From NCBI GenBank assembly GCA_964534765.1, contig CAZHRJ010000001.1, forward strand, positions 1 through 64,000: DNA of 64,000 bases, written 5' to 3'. The first letter of the stretch is position 1; every line of letters begins with the position of its first letter. The position numbers and the translations under genes are program-made. Positions 17,618 through 27,915 of the stretch are shown in pieces. Under the pieces are notes generated by a model that did no database searches, was not told the origin of the DNA, and saw nothing but the letters and a program-made list of their open reading frames with translations. Source of the DNA: CAZHRJ01 sp964534765 (GTDB lineage Bacteria; Lindowbacteria; 2-12-FULL-62-27).

Positions 17618-19462
17618 CTATGACACTCCGAATCGGCGCATCCAGCGGCTTAAGAATAAAAGCGTCATCAATCCATACCCCAGATCCACTCCGGACGTCC
17701 GATGGAGGCGGACCAGCGATTCGACGGCGGCGCGGCGCAGCCGGCCGGTGGAGGTCAGGGGATTATCAGGGGCGGTGAGTTCATCCCCCATCGCGGGGTT
17801 TTCCCGGATCCATCGGGAAAAAGGGACCGGGAAGCCCTGTTTTTTTCGGTACAAAATCCGGTCTGGAACAAGTCCTCGCATGGCTTGCTTCAAGATCCAT
17901 TTCCCCTCGCCATTTCGATGTTTGAGAGACGCGGCAAGCCGGAATGCCCACTCGACCAGCGTATGATCGAGAAACGGGACCCGAAGTTCAACGGACGTTG
18001 CCATCGTCATTTTGTCGGCCTTGAGCAAAATGTCCTCCGGCAACCACGTCTTTGTGTCCACGTACAGCATCCGGCCAAGATTGGACGCCTCCCTCGGAAT
18101 CCGCCGGTCGACCGTTCGGAGCAGGTCCCACGGGTCCGGCGACGATTCGAACGCGGGATTCAGCCGCAGCCGTTCCTGCGGCAAAAAAGGGAGCGTCTGG
18201 GAATGAACCTCCAGAACCTCGCGGATGATCGCAAGCGTCCGGAGGGCGTTCCATCCGAAGTAATTCAAGCGCGCAAGAAGAGCGGATGGAAAGAGGTCAA
18301 AAAGGAAAGACAGTTTTTTATAGAGGGGAAACTTTCCATAGGCATATCCCGCCAGAGTCTCATCAGCGCCTTCACCGGAAAGAAGCACGATATGTCCGTT
18401 GTCCCGGGCAAGTTTGGCCACAAAATAGAGCGGAACCGCCGCGGGATCGGCAATCGGCTCGTCCTGATACCACACAATCTCCTCCAGAAAATCGAGATAT
18501 CCCTTCAAGTCCAGTCGCGTCTCGTGATGACGCGTCCGGATAAACGCCGACGCCTCCCGCGCGTAGCTGCCTTCCGAAAATCCCGATTCACCAAAATCAA
18601 TGAAAAACGTGTCTACCGGATCCTTCCTCTCCTGCGCCGCCAGCGCGGCGATCGCGCTCGAGTCCACCCCGCCTGACAGGAACACTCCCAGCGGCACGTC
18701 CGACATGAGCTGGCCCCGGACCGCCTCCTTGAGCCGGCTGCGCAGCTCATCCGACGCGCGATCCGGAGTCAGACGCAAATCCTCCCGAACTTCCAGATTC
18801 CAATACGGCCGGGTATCCCAACGGCCGCCCGCGGACCACACACCGATATATCCCGGCGGCAACTTCTCGACTCCGGCAAACAAAGTCCGGGGCGCGGGAA
18901 CGTATCTGAGGGCAAGATGGACCGGAAGAGATTCCTCATCCAGCCGCGCCGGAATCAGCCCGCTCGACACAAACGCCTTCGCCTCCGACGCGAACGCTAT
19001 TCCGCCGCCGGATAATCGCGCAACATACAGCGGTTTCACGCCCAGACGATCCCGCGCCAGCATAAGCCGGCCGCGGCGACGGTCCCATAGGGCGAAGGCG
19101 TAAATTCCGTTCAGCCGCTCGACCAGTGACTCATTCCATTCTTTATAGCCATGGACCAGAACCTCGGTGTCGCACTGCGTCCGGAACCGGTGTCCGCGGG
19201 ATTCGAGTTCGCGACGAATGGCGAGATGGTTGTAGATTTCGCCGTTGTAGGTCACGACGACCGATTCGTCGGCGTCGGTCATCGGCTGGGCGCCGGCGGC
19301 TAGATCAATGATCGCCAGCCGTCGATGGCCTAAAAAAACCGCGGCGGACCGGTCCTCCCAGAATCCCTCACCATCCGGCCCGCGGTGTTTCTGAAGGTCG
19401 CACATGCGGCGCGCAATTTGCGGATCGACAGGGACACCGACGACACCGGCGATCCCACACAC
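17618..19462 (-). CDS. asnB: Asparagine synthetase (glutamine-hydrolysing)
   Basis: Full-length two-domain enzyme (614 aa). The N-terminal Ntn-hydrolase glutaminase domain starts MCGIAG with nucleophile Cys2, then HRGPDGEGFW and VTYNGEIYNH. The ATP-pyrophosphatase synthetase domain has [19 protein letters not shown] near residue 255 and LSGEGADETLAGY. In polysaccharide loci AsnB homologues often amidate sugar acids rather than make free asparagine; its position among a glycosyltransferase, methyltransferase and UDP-GlcNAc epimerase fits that. It starts 2 bases after the wecB stop. A second, distinct asparagine synthetase lies at 51639-53516. Confidence 0.93.
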   Translation of the reverse strand: MCGIAGVVGVPVDPQIARRMCDLQKHRGPDGEGFWEDRSAAVFLGHRRLAIIDLAAGAQPMTDADESVVVTYNGEIYNHLAIRRELESRGHRFRTQCDTEVLVHGYKEWNESLVERLNGIYAFALWDRRRGRLMLARDRLGVKPLYVARLSGGGIAFASEAKAFVSSGLIPARLDEESLPVHLALRYVPAPRTLFAGVEKLPPGYIGVWSAGGRWDTRPYWNLEVREDLRLTPDRASDELRSRLKEAVRGQLMSDVPLGVFLSGGVDSSAIAALAAQERKDPVDTFFIDFGESGFSEGSYAREASAFIRTRHHETRLDLKGYLDFLEEIVWYQDEPIADPAAVPLYFVAKLARDNGHIVLLSGEGADETLAGYAYGKFPLYKKLSFLFDLFPSALLARLNYFGWNALRTLAIIREVLEVHSQTLPFLPQERLRLNPAFESSPDPWDLLRTVDRRIPREASNLGRMLYVDTKTWLPEDILLKADKMTMATSVELRVPFLDHTLVEWAFRLAASLKHRNGEGKWILKQAMRGLVPDRILYRKKQGFPVPFSRWIRENPAMGDELTAPDNPLTSTGRLRRAAVESLVRLHRTSGVDLGYGLMTLLFLSRWMRRFGVS

Positions 19463-19464
19463 AA

Positions 19465-20613
19465 CTAGACTGAGCCCGCCCTCTTCAGTGCGGCCACAAT
19501 CCGAATCGCGGCCCGGCCGTCATCCACGCGCCGGACCAGCCGGCGGGCCGGCCAGTGGCGCCTTCGGCGATGGCGCAGGAGATGCCGTCTCCAGGCGAGA
19601 AGAATCTTTTTGGGATGGTTTCCCGTCAGACGATTGAACTTCCGTTCAATGGTTTCCGGCCGGTCGCTGTTGTTCCGGATGGTGAAACAGGGAACCCCCA
19701 GGAAACTCGTCTCATCCTGGATGCTCCCCGAATCGGTCATCACCAGGTCCGACCGGATCATCAGCGCTAGAAAATCGATATATCCGAGCGGTTCGCACAC
19801 GACGATCCGAGAGCTCCTGGCGGCGCCGGAGTCGATACCGAACTCGCGGATCATTTTTTGCGTCCGGGGATGCATTGGGAAAAGGATTGTCCTTTCCTCG
19901 GAAATCCTCGACAACGCCTCCCAGATCGGCACGAACGTCTCCGGATCGTCGACGTTTTCCGGCCGGTGAAGCGTCAGCAGGATGAACGGCAGATCCGGCG
20001 GCAGGCGGCGGCGGAGCACGGCGGACGTCAAAGGATTTCGGCGTCGGGCCTTGGGCAGAGACGCGATCAGAGAATCGAACATGGTATTTCCGACCAGGGC
20101 GATCTTTCCGGGAGAAATACCTTCCCGTTTCAAATTCCGGGCGGCCGTGGTTGTCGGGGCGAACAGGAGATCGGAGATATGATCCGCCATGATGCGGTTG
20201 AGTTCCTCCGGGATCGAAAAATCCTCGTGGATATGCCGGATTCCGGCTTCGATATGGCCCACCCGCAGGCCCACCTTTTTGGCGCATAGCGTCGCCGCGA
20301 GCGTCGAATTGACATCGCCGTACACCAGCACCCAGTCCGGTTTGGGGTCCTTCAGGAGATACGGTTCCATCGCGAGGAGCGCCTTCGCGGTCTGCTGCGC
20401 GTGGGTTCCCGATCCGATTTCAAGATTGATATCCGCGGCCGGGATGCCCAGATCCCTGAAAAACGAATCCGATAGATTCGGGTTGTAGTGCTGGCCCGTG
20501 TGCAGAATCACATGATCCGTTCCGGCGGCCTTCAGGGCCTTGTGGACCGGCGCCAATTTGACAAAGTTCGGCCGGGTGCCGACAACCGATAGAATTCTCA
20601 CAATGCCCGTCAC
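19465..20613 (-). CDS. wecB: UDP-N-acetylglucosamine 2-epimerase (non-hydrolysing)
   Basis: GT-B-like epimerase (382 aa) interconverting UDP-GlcNAc and UDP-ManNAc. Signatures are VVGTRPNFVKLAPV near the N-terminus, HTGQHYNPNLSD, HIEAGIRHIHEDFSIPEELNRIMADHISD, LTLHRPENVD and TDSGSIQDETSFLGVP. The segment normally reading VGTNRL is here RKFNRL, and the last 50 residues are unusually Arg/His-rich, but the frame is intact through DDGRAAIRI. The start is GTG with AAGGA four bases upstream. It is the first gene of the minus unit and diverges from the epimerase at 20668. Confidence 0.93.
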   Translation of the reverse strand: MTGIVRILSVVGTRPNFVKLAPVHKALKAAGTDHVILHTGQHYNPNLSDSFFRDLGIPAADINLEIGSGTHAQQTAKALLAMEPYLLKDPKPDWVLVYGDVNSTLAATLCAKKVGLRVGHIEAGIRHIHEDFSIPEELNRIMADHISDLLFAPTTTAARNLKREGISPGKIALVGNTMFDSLIASLPKARRRNPLTSAVLRRRLPPDLPFILLTLHRPENVDDPETFVPIWEALSRISEERTILFPMHPRTQKMIREFGIDSGAARSSRIVVCEPLGYIDFLALMIRSDLVMTDSGSIQDETSFLGVPCFTIRNNSDRPETIERKFNRLTGNHPKKILLAWRRHLLRHRRRRHWPARRLVRRVDDGRAAIRIVAALKRAGSV

Positions 20614-20667
20614 TTTTCCTTATTTGGTTTTATAGCGCAATAGAACGGGAATAGTTATGATTCATCA

Positions 20668-21630
20668 ATGAAAATTGTCGTCACCGGCGGCGGCGGATTC
20701 CTGGGCAGCGCGCTCGTTAGGAATCTCGCCGGCGCGCCTATGGCGGTCGTGAGCATCGATCATGGGCGGGCTTACGACGTTCTCAAACAGAGCATGCCCT
20801 CCGGCGTCACCTGGGTAACCGGCGACATCGACGACCGGGAAGTTGTCCGGCGAAGTCTGGTTGGCGCCGATGTCCTGGTCCATCTGGCCGGGGTGTCCGG
20901 GGAACGGCGCTGCACGGCCGATCCGCTGAAATCGATCATGTCCAACGTGTATGGGACCCATGTTCTGGTGGAGGCGGCCCGGGCGGCAAAGGTGCGGCAG
21001 ATCCTATTTGCCTCCTCCTACTGGGTCTATTCCACGTATCTGGAGAGACCCATGCCGCTTTCCGAGTTGGATGACTTGAAAACCGACAGCGTCTACGGGG
21101 CGCAGAAGGCCGCGGCTGAAAGAATCATCCAGTCATCCGGCATTGCATCCGTCAGTTTCAGAATCACCGCCCTCTACGGGTTTGGGACAGGCTCCGGATC
21201 ACAGTGGGAAAATCTGATCGGAAAATTCTTGATATCGGCTTTTTCCGGAAATCCTCTGACCCTTTACGGCGATGGCCGTCAGCAGATTGATTTCGTCTAC
21301 GTCGAGGATGTCGTACGGGCCATGGCGCATGTCATCCGGAATCCGGAACCGGCCCATCGCGTGTTCAACGCCGGCGGCGGCAGGCCGGTACGGGTATCGG
21401 AGGCGGCCGAGTGTTTTCAGAAAATCTACCAGGAGAGGCAGGGCAAACCGCTGGAAATTCGCCGGGAGCCGGCGCCGCCGGGAAAAGTCTGGCCGGACAA
21501 ATGGCTGGCAATCGATACGATCAGAAAATCCGTACCCGGATTTCCTTTCTCAACGCTTGCGCAGGGACTTACGGAAACCATCATACAGTATGAACAGCAG
21601 TTGGCGACGCCTCGGCAGGCAAAAATATGA
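20668..21630 (+). CDS. NAD-dependent epimerase/dehydratase (extended SDR)
   Basis: Nucleotide-sugar epimerase or dehydratase (320 aa). The NAD motif TGGGGFLGS is at residues 6-14, LVHLAGVSGE follows, and the catalytic pair is Tyr143/Lys147 in VYGAQKAAAE. IDFVYVEDVVRAM is the substrate-binding block. The substrate is unresolved (UDP-hexose 4-epimerase, reductase or dehydratase). It overlaps the aminotransferase gene by 4 bases. A TATGAT motif lies only 6 bases before the ATG, so its transcript may be leaderless. Confidence 0.9.
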   Translation: MKIVVTGGGGFLGSALVRNLAGAPMAVVSIDHGRAYDVLKQSMPSGVTWVTGDIDDREVVRRSLVGADVLVHLAGVSGERRCTADPLKSIMSNVYGTHVLVEAARAAKVRQILFASSYWVYSTYLERPMPLSELDDLKTDSVYGAQKAAAERIIQSSGIASVSFRITALYGFGTGSGSQWENLIGKFLISAFSGNPLTLYGDGRQQIDFVYVEDVVRAMAHVIRNPEPAHRVFNAGGGRPVRVSEAAECFQKIYQERQGKPLEIRREPAPPGKVWPDKWLAIDTIRKSVPGFPFSTLAQGLTETIIQYEQQLATPRQAKI

Positions 21631-22778
21631 CGGCCGGGAAAATTCCCTCCACTCAGCCCTATTTCAGCTCCCGACAGCGGCGATTGATCCTGAGGTCGAC
21701 GCTAGACATTCTCCGCACCGGCCGGCTGATTCTTGGACCCTACACGGAAAAGCTGGAGCGCGGGTTCGGCGGCTATATCGGATCGCCCTACGCCGTCGCC
21801 GTCAGTTCCTGCACCGCGGCGATGGAAATCGTTCTCCGCTGGATCGGCGTCGCCGGACGGGAGGTCATCGTGCCGACCAACACGTTTGTCGCGTCGGTCA
21901 ACGCCGTGATCTTCGCGGGCGGCCGGCCGGTTCTGGCCGACATCGATGCGGATTCGCTGTGCCTGAGCCTGCGGGATACGGAACGAAAGATCAGCCGCGA
22001 AACGAAAGCGGTCATTTTGGTGCACATCGCGGGAATCGTTCATCCCCGGGTCGAATCGTTTCGGGACCTGTGCCGGCGGAGAAAGATTTTCCTGATCGAG
22101 GATGTCGCCCACGCCACGGGCGCGTCGATCGGCGCGAAGAGCGCAAAGAAGGCGGGCGGTTTTGGCGATGCCGGATGTTTTTCGTTCTACCCGACGAAAG
22201 TCATGACCACGGGCGCGGGCGGAATGATCACCACGCGCCACCGGGATCTGGCGGAATTCGCGGTCAGCCTGAGACACCACGGCGCCGGTCGAAGAGGAGG
22301 GTTGACCGACGTCCAGCGCCTCGGCAACGACTGGCTGATGGACGAATTCCGCGCGGGCGTAGGGCTGGCTCAGCTGGCGGATATCGAGTCGATGATCGCG
22401 GCCAGACGGCGCCTCGCCAAATCCTATTCCCAAGCCATCCGGGGGATGGCGGCCGTCAAAGCCATGGAGCCGCCGAAACACATCCGGCACGTGTATTACA
22501 AATATCCGGTCGTGACGCCCGATCCTCAGATCCGGCGGCGGCTCGTGGATACGTTGAAATCCCACTATGGAATCGACACCGGCTCCATTTATCTTCCGCC
22601 CGTCCATCGTCAGCCCTACCACGCCCGCGCGCTGGGTCTTCGGCCCGAGAACTTTCCGGAGGCCGAGGACATTCTTCCCCGTATCCTGTGTCTTCCCGTA
22701 TATCCGCAGATGACGCAAAAAGATCAGAAGCGGGTGTTGGGCGCCCTGCGGGAAGTTTTGAGCCGGCTGAGACGATGA
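21627..22778 (+). CDS. DegT/DnrJ/EryC1/StrS aminotransferase
   Basis: PLP-dependent sugar aminotransferase (383 aa). The cofactor lysine is at about 191 in FSFYPTKVMTTGAGGMI, the expected position for active DegT-family transaminases. Also visible are AVSSCTAAMEIVLRW, VIVPTNTFVASVNAV and LIEDVAHATGAS (Asp contacting the pyridine nitrogen). It probably transfers an amino group from Glu to a keto nucleotide sugar made by the preceding epimerase/dehydratase. It is coupled on both sides by 4-base overlaps, at 21627-21630 and 22775-22778. Confidence 0.92.
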   Translation: MTAGKIPSTQPYFSSRQRRLILRSTLDILRTGRLILGPYTEKLERGFGGYIGSPYAVAVSSCTAAMEIVLRWIGVAGREVIVPTNTFVASVNAVIFAGGRPVLADIDADSLCLSLRDTERKISRETKAVILVHIAGIVHPRVESFRDLCRRRKIFLIEDVAHATGASIGAKSAKKAGGFGDAGCFSFYPTKVMTTGAGGMITTRHRDLAEFAVSLRHHGAGRRGGLTDVQRLGNDWLMDEFRAGVGLAQLADIESMIAARRRLAKSYSQAIRGMAAVKAMEPPKHIRHVYYKYPVVTPDPQIRRRLVDTLKSHYGIDTGSIYLPPVHRQPYHARALGLRPENFPEAEDILPRILCLPVYPQMTQKDQKRVLGALREVLSRLRR

Positions 22779-23455
22779 GAGCCTGCATTCACCAGCCGAA
22801 TTTTCTGCCGTATCTGGGGATTTTCAATAAAATCAAGCAGTCCGACATTTATGTCGTCTATGACGTCGCCCAGTATGTCCGGGACCGGTTTGACAACCGA
22901 AACCAGATCAAAGGCCCGGCCGGACCGATCTGGCTGACCGTTCCGCTGCAGGTGAAAGACTCCTTTCTGAAGCGTTTTTTTGAGGTCAAACTTCCGGATG
23001 ACCCGCACTGGAAAAAAAAGCACCTGCGAACCATTGAACACACTTATTCCCGGGCCGCGCATTTCAAAACCTATTTTCCGCCGTTTGCGGGCATCTACGA
23101 GGGTCCGCACGCGACGCTGGCTGATATCAGCGTGGCCATCATAGAGTTTTTGCTGAAGGAATTCCGGATCGGGACGCGGGTGGTGAGGACGACGGCGATG
23201 GATCTGGACAGTTCCCTGCAGTCCACAGAGATGATTGTTCAGATCCTGAAAAAACTGGGCGTGACCCGATACCTTGCCGGGGCGAGCGGAAAGAAATATA
23301 TGGATATGGATCTGCTGGCGAAGGAAGGCATTCAGGTCGACTTTCAGCATTACGACCATCCGATCTACCGGCAGATGTATGGGGCCTTTGTGCCGAACCT
23401 GGCGGCCATTGATTTGTTGTTCAATGAAGGGGAAAATGCGGGGAATCTGATCTAG
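22775..23455 (+). CDS. WbqC family protein
   Basis: WbqC-like protein (226 aa). The N-terminus CIHQPNFLPYLGIFNKI and the following IYVVYDVAQYVRDRFDNRNQIKGP are characteristic of the family, as are LTVPL and a late YLAGASGKKYMD. Members are found in O-antigen clusters next to sugar aminotransferases, and some carry out N-acylation of amino sugars; the exact reaction here is unknown. The ATG overlaps the aminotransferase stop (ATGA). The stop codon lies inside a 59-bp dispersed repeat. Confidence 0.85.
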   Translation: MRACIHQPNFLPYLGIFNKIKQSDIYVVYDVAQYVRDRFDNRNQIKGPAGPIWLTVPLQVKDSFLKRFFEVKLPDDPHWKKKHLRTIEHTYSRAAHFKTYFPPFAGIYEGPHATLADISVAIIEFLLKEFRIGTRVVRTTAMDLDSSLQSTEMIVQILKKLGVTRYLAGASGKKYMDMDLLAKEGIQVDFQHYDHPIYRQMYGAFVPNLAAIDLLFNEGENAGNLI

Positions 23456-23510
23456 ACCATGGAGGGTCAGTGCCGGCGATTGCCAGGGATGGCAAGGATT
23501 CGCCGGCCTA
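23452..23510. repeat. REP-like palindromic repeat, copy 1
   Basis: 59-bp element, 54 of 59 bases identical to 40495-40553. It holds a short hairpin (GACC...GGTC) and a longer bulged hairpin built from GCCGGCGA/TTGCCA and TGGCAA/TCGCCGGC around a GGGA loop. It overlaps the WbqC stop codon and ends one base before the AGGAGG of the next gene. Confidence 0.8.
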
Positions 23511-23523
23511 GGAGGAGACACGC

Positions 23524-24132
23524 GTGAAAGTGCTTTGCATCGGCGCCCATCCGGATGATCTGGAGATCGGCATGGGCGGGACCATCGCCCGGTACGCGGC
23601 GGAAGGCCATCAGGTAGTGATGGCGATCTGCATGGTTCCGAACGAACGGGATGTCCGGAGCCGCGAGCTGGAGAGGGCGGCGAAGATTTTAGGGGCGAAA
23701 CCCCGGGTCTTGCATTTGAATTTGGACCACAAAATTCTGACCAGGGAAATCATCGGAATCTTTGATAAGCTGATCGAGGACTTCAAGCCCGGCGTCATCT
23801 ATACTCACTGGAACCACGATTCCCATCAGGACCACCGGATTATTTCCGAAGCCGTGTTTTCCGCCGCCCGAAGAAACCAGTGTGACGTGTTCATGTTCGA
23901 GCAGATTCTCCCGGGCGGAATCACGCCCTACGCCTTTCACGGCCAGAAAATCGTGGACGTATCCAAATACATGAAATCCAAAATCGCCGCGCTCAAAGCC
24001 CACCGGACACAAATGCGGCGCTACAAGTTCGACTGGGTCGGCGGCGTGAAGGGCCGGTCGAGCCAGTGGGGCTATATGATCCGGGTCAAATACGCGGAAG
24101 CGTTTGAGGTCGTCAAGATCATCATCAAGTAG
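23524..24132 (+). CDS. PIG-L/LmbE family N-deacetylase
   Basis: Zinc-dependent deacetylase (202 aa). The metal motif GAHPDDLEIGMGGT is at residues 7-20, and the second metal region is THWNHDSHQDHRI. Family members remove N-acetyl groups from GlcNAc-containing lipids or nucleotide sugars. GTG start with a strong AGGAGGAG about 8 bases upstream. It follows an epimerase, aminotransferase and WbqC, suggesting tailoring of an amino sugar. The 3' end overlaps the convergent murJ gene by 8 bases. Confidence 0.9.
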   Translation: MKVLCIGAHPDDLEIGMGGTIARYAAEGHQVVMAICMVPNERDVRSRELERAAKILGAKPRVLHLNLDHKILTREIIGIFDKLIEDFKPGVIYTHWNHDSHQDHRIISEAVFSAARRNQCDVFMFEQILPGGITPYAFHGQKIVDVSKYMKSKIAALKAHRTQMRRYKFDWVGGVKGRSSQWGYMIRVKYAEAFEVVKIIIK

Positions 24133-25783
24133 CGGATTTCCTTTTGATTCTCTTCCGAAAATGTGTCAGAAAGAGATCGGTCACCTCATCCATTTCAGCC
24201 ACTCGGACGGGTTTGCACGCGGCAACAAACACGCACACAAAAACCGCCGACAACACCGCCAGACGCATCAGGATCGACACCGTCAACCCCAACCCGGCGC
24301 CGGCCGACAGCGCGGCGGCGTCCAGACTCGCCCAGACCAGAGGCATTGCGAATCCGTATCGCAAGAGATGGGCGGCGGCGCCGGCAAGCAGGGAGACGCA
24401 GGCGATCTTGCCGCAGGTCCGCAGGATGTCCAGACCGCCCATGGGACCCAGCCGGCGGCGCATCTGCCAGAAGAGACACGCAAACCAGACTCCCTCTCCC
24501 AGAGCGCGGCCAAGCGCGATCCCGCGGTGGGCCATCGAGTCGACCAGGATGACGTTCAAGGCCGTGTTCGCGATCATGGCCGCCACCGTGCTCCAGAGCG
24601 GAGTCAGAAAATCCTTCATCGCTATCAGGGACTGCAAGGTATGCGTCCGCCACACCAGGAGCAGCAGACCCAGAGTGTAGTAAATCAGCGCATCGGTCGT
24701 CAGCTGCGTCGCCGAGGCGTCAAACGCGCCTCTCTGAAACAACACCCGCACAATATCCGCCCGAAAAACAAACAGCAACACGGACATCGGCAGAAACAGC
24801 AGGGACAGCATCCGAAGGCCGCGGACGTAGGCGCTGCGATACCGCTGCGCATCCCCGGCAGATGAAAAGGCGGTCATGGCGGAATTCAGGACGGTCATAA
24901 ACGGCGTACCCAGACTGCTGAAGACGATCTGGATGGGCATATACGCGAAATTCAGGGCCGAGATGCTGCCCACCACCAGCCGGGACGCCAGAACCCGTTC
25001 CGCGAGGTTGGTCATCGCGTGTGCCGCGACGCGGATCACAACCGGCACCGTCTGAACCGACAGTTCCCGGATGGCCGGATGGCGCAAATTGCAAACCAGC
25101 CGGTAGGGCGGGACGGCTTTCAGGACTGAGGGGATCTGGACCAGAAACTGCGTCGCGGCGGCGCCGATCATCCCCCAGGCCACGCCGATGATGCCGCCAA
25201 ACCAGCCGCTCGACAGAATGGCGGAGATCATGGCGATATTAAAAAATATATTGCTGAGCGCCGGCGGCGTGAATTTCTGGGAAATCTGCAGAACGCTCTG
25301 GGACCAGATGATCAGGGCGTTCAAGATCACCACCAGTCCCATGATCCTCACCAGCCGGCGGGCCAGATCCCATTGTTCCGGCTGAAATCCCGGAGCGATC
25401 AGATGGATAACCGCCGGCATGATCAGAATGACGGCCAGCGCCAGAAGAACCGAGAATCCCAGCACCAGATGAAACATGCTCCAGACGACCTCCTGTAGCT
25501 GAGACCGCCGGGCGGCGACAAAAACGTATTCTCCCAGGATCGAGACCATCACCGTGCCAAGGCCGATGACAAAAATCGCTGATAAAAGCGATGGAACGAT
25601 CAACGCCACCAGGTAAGCGTCCGTCAGGTGCCCCGCTCCAAACACGCCCGCCATCGCCGCCTCCCGGCCGAGGCCCAGGAGATGTCCGGCGAAGGTGATG
25701 GCGGTGACCGATACCGTTGCCTGGAAAACAGTTTTTGTCGTGACATCTCCGGAATCCATTTCCGGCGGCGGAATCTGCGGCAT
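24125..25783 (-). CDS. murJ: MurJ/MviN-type lipid flippase
   Basis: Polytopic inner-membrane protein of the MOP superfamily (552 aa, about 14 helices by eye). The N-terminal block GLGREAAMAGVFGAGHLTDAY and PSLLSAIFVIGLGTVMV fit MurJ, whose first helix carries the essential arginine seen here in GREAAM. In the family it flips lipid II for peptidoglycan synthesis; a related role in exporting a polysaccharide lipid precursor cannot be excluded. It is the last gene of cutA-glyQ-glyS-murJ, 32 bases after glyS. A second in-frame ATG (Met9) may be the real start. Confidence 0.87.
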   Translation of the reverse strand: MPQIPPPEMDSGDVTTKTVFQATVSVTAITFAGHLLGLGREAAMAGVFGAGHLTDAYLVALIVPSLLSAIFVIGLGTVMVSILGEYVFVAARRSQLQEVVWSMFHLVLGFSVLLALAVILIMPAVIHLIAPGFQPEQWDLARRLVRIMGLVVILNALIIWSQSVLQISQKFTPPALSNIFFNIAMISAILSSGWFGGIIGVAWGMIGAAATQFLVQIPSVLKAVPPYRLVCNLRHPAIRELSVQTVPVVIRVAAHAMTNLAERVLASRLVVGSISALNFAYMPIQIVFSSLGTPFMTVLNSAMTAFSSAGDAQRYRSAYVRGLRMLSLLFLPMSVLLFVFRADIVRVLFQRGAFDASATQLTTDALIYYTLGLLLLVWRTHTLQSLIAMKDFLTPLWSTVAAMIANTALNVILVDSMAHRGIALGRALGEGVWFACLFWQMRRRLGPMGGLDILRTCGKIACVSLLAGAAAHLLRYGFAMPLVWASLDAAALSAGAGLGLTVSILMRLAVLSAVFVCVFVAACKPVRVAEMDEVTDLFLTHFRKRIKRKSAT

Positions 25784-25815
25784 CTTCGGAAATCAGGCTC
25801 TACGGCGCGGCGACG

Positions 25816-27915
25816 TCAGTCGCTGACGGCGATTCTGTCGAACTCGGCGTAGGATCGAAACGCGGAGCTGATTGTCAGGATAAGCGCCAGCCGGTTTTTC
25901 CGGACTGCCGGGTCGTCCACCATGACGAATACTTTCTCGAAAAACCGGTGCAACGGGTCGGCCATCTGGAGGATGGACCGCAGCCGGTCCGTGTATTTCC
26001 GGTCGGGCAGGGCGCGCAGGCGGCCCTGCCAGGCCAGAAACGCCTCGTGAAGCAGCCGTTCCTCGTCCTGCTGAAACCGGGCAGGGTCCAGCGGCGGAAT
26101 CTGTTTTTCGGATTTGACGATGTTGTGCGCGCGCTTGGCGGTGCGCAGCAGCGTCAGCCACGCCTCGCCTCCTTCCGCGGAGACTTTCCGCATGGCCTCG
26201 ACCTTGCCCGCTATTTCGCAGGCATCATCCGAGACCGGCAAACAGGCTGAGACGAATTCCGCCGGATGCTGTTCCCGCAGGAGGGATTCCAGCCGGCCAC
26301 GAAAAAATTCCATGATGTCCGGCACGGCCCCGCGAAGCGCGGCCGGATCGGGAAAAATCTGCGCGGCGTCCTCGGCCAGTTTCCGCAGCGGCAGGTGCCA
26401 GGCGCGGGCCAGCAGGATTCGGGCGATGCCGATCGACGCGCGCCGCAGTCCATACGGATCGGCCGATGCGGTTGGCCGGAGACGGATCGAAAATGCGCCC
26501 AGCAACAGTTCCAGCTTGTCCGCCAGCGCCAGAAGGGCGGCAAGCGGCTGTTCGGGCAGAGCGTCCTGAGGACCTTTGGGCAGATAGTGATCCGCGATCG
26601 CCGCGGAGACTTCCGGCGGGAGTCCTTCGAGTTGGGCGTAGATCCGGCCCATGTGTCCCTGAAGATCCGGAAATTCACGGACGATGTCGGTCAACAGATC
26701 CGCTTTACACAGATAGGCCAATTCGCCGTAATTTTCCAGATCGATATCGATGCCCAGCCTCGGCGGCAGAATCACCATCAGGTCGCGGATGCGGCGCGCG
26801 CGGTCATGGAGAGTTCCGAGTCCTTCGAGGTAAACGACCTTTTTCAGGCCCTCAATCCGGTCCGACAACTTTTTTTTCTGATCCGACTCGAAAAAATATT
26901 TCGCGTCCGAAAACCGCGCGGTCAGAACTCGCTCGTTTCCGGCCGTCACCCCGCCGCCTCCGCGGATCGAATCCGGCGGGCCGTTTCGGACGACGAGAAA
27001 GTGCGGGGCCAGGGATCCGGCGTGGCTGAACACGGGGAAATACCGCTGGTGGCGGCTCATCGCGCTTTTGAGAATCGCGTCCGGGATGGACAGAAACGAG
27101 GGATCAAACGATCCCAGGAGGACCGTCGGGTATTCGGTCAGATTCACCACCTCGGATAGAAGTCCTTCCGGCATATCGGTCTTGAGGCGCCGCGGCCGCT
27201 TTGTGAGAAGGCGCCGGGATTCCAGCACAATTTTCTCCCGGCGGGACTCGGCTGAAACAAGAACGAGATATTTTTCGAGCCGTTTAAAATAGTCCGCCGC
27301 GGACGCCGGCCGAAACCATGCCGGATGGAAAAATTTGTTTCCACAGGTTTTGGGTCCCGAGACAAGACCGAACGCCCGGAAGCGGACCGGGCGGCCATGG
27401 AAAAGACACATCAGCCATCTGACCGGGCGGGCAAAGGCCGGTGCGTCGCCGGTCATGGGCCAGCGCATGGTTTTTGGGAAAGTCATCGCGGTCAGAATGC
27501 CCGGAATCTGTTCCGCCAGGACTTGCGCCGCCGGCCGGCCTTTTTCCTTCAGCCGGACACCGACGAAGATCCGATCTTTTTTCCGTACCTGGATAACCTC
27601 TTTTTCGGTTGCCCCCGCCGATTTCAAAAATCCCAGCAGCGCCGGCGTCGGCCGGCCCTCTGAATCCCTCGCGGACTCCCAGGGCGGACCGGCGCGCTCG
27701 ATCACTCTCGTTTCCGTGACGCGCTCGATCTTGCTCACATGGACCACCAGCCGGCACGGCGTGGCGAACACCCGGATGCCGCCGCCGGCGTGGCCGATCC
27801 GATGGTCTTTCAGCAGGCGGTCAACTTTTTCGGTGAGCTGCCCGGTCGCCAGGGGCAAAAACCGCGCCGGAATTTCCTCGGTGCCGACCTCGAGAAGAAA
27901 ATCCTGATCAGGCAT
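25816..27915 (-). CDS. glyS: Glycine--tRNA ligase beta subunit
   Basis: Beta subunit of the bacterial alpha2beta2 glycyl-tRNA synthetase (699 aa), which binds tRNA-Gly. The N-terminus [15 protein letters not shown] is diagnostic. [28 protein letters not shown] is the HD-like domain, and the C-terminal [22 protein letters not shown] is the anticodon-binding region. The ATG at 27915 is chosen because it gives the standard [11 protein letters not shown] beginning and overlaps the glyQ stop by 8 bases; the frame extends 8 codons further upstream. Confidence 0.96.
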   Translation of the reverse strand: MPDQDFLLEVGTEEIPARFLPLATGQLTEKVDRLLKDHRIGHAGGGIRVFATPCRLVVHVSKIERVTETRVIERAGPPWESARDSEGRPTPALLGFLKSAGATEKEVIQVRKKDRIFVGVRLKEKGRPAAQVLAEQIPGILTAMTFPKTMRWPMTGDAPAFARPVRWLMCLFHGRPVRFRAFGLVSGPKTCGNKFFHPAWFRPASAADYFKRLEKYLVLVSAESRREKIVLESRRLLTKRPRRLKTDMPEGLLSEVVNLTEYPTVLLGSFDPSFLSIPDAILKSAMSRHQRYFPVFSHAGSLAPHFLVVRNGPPDSIRGGGGVTAGNERVLTARFSDAKYFFESDQKKKLSDRIEGLKKVVYLEGLGTLHDRARRIRDLMVILPPRLGIDIDLENYGELAYLCKADLLTDIVREFPDLQGHMGRIYAQLEGLPPEVSAAIADHYLPKGPQDALPEQPLAALLALADKLELLLGAFSIRLRPTASADPYGLRRASIGIARILLARAWHLPLRKLAEDAAQIFPDPAALRGAVPDIMEFFRGRLESLLREQHPAEFVSACLPVSDDACEIAGKVEAMRKVSAEGGEAWLTLLRTAKRAHNIVKSEKQIPPLDPARFQQDEERLLHEAFLAWQGRLRALPDRKYTDRLRSILQMADPLHRFFEKVFVMVDDPAVRKNRLALILTISSAFRSYAEFDRIAVSD

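Noticed and set aside
19465..19660. Suspected frameshift in the Arg/His-rich C-terminus of wecB
   Set aside because: The frame continues to the family's DDGRAAIRI ending, with matching length, so the gene is intact, only diverged.
21272..22774. Long upstream extension of the WbqC frame across the epimerase and aminotransferase genes
   Set aside because: The extension is Arg-rich and lies in the wrong frame of two solid genes; the ATG at 22775 with the ATGA overlap is the real start.
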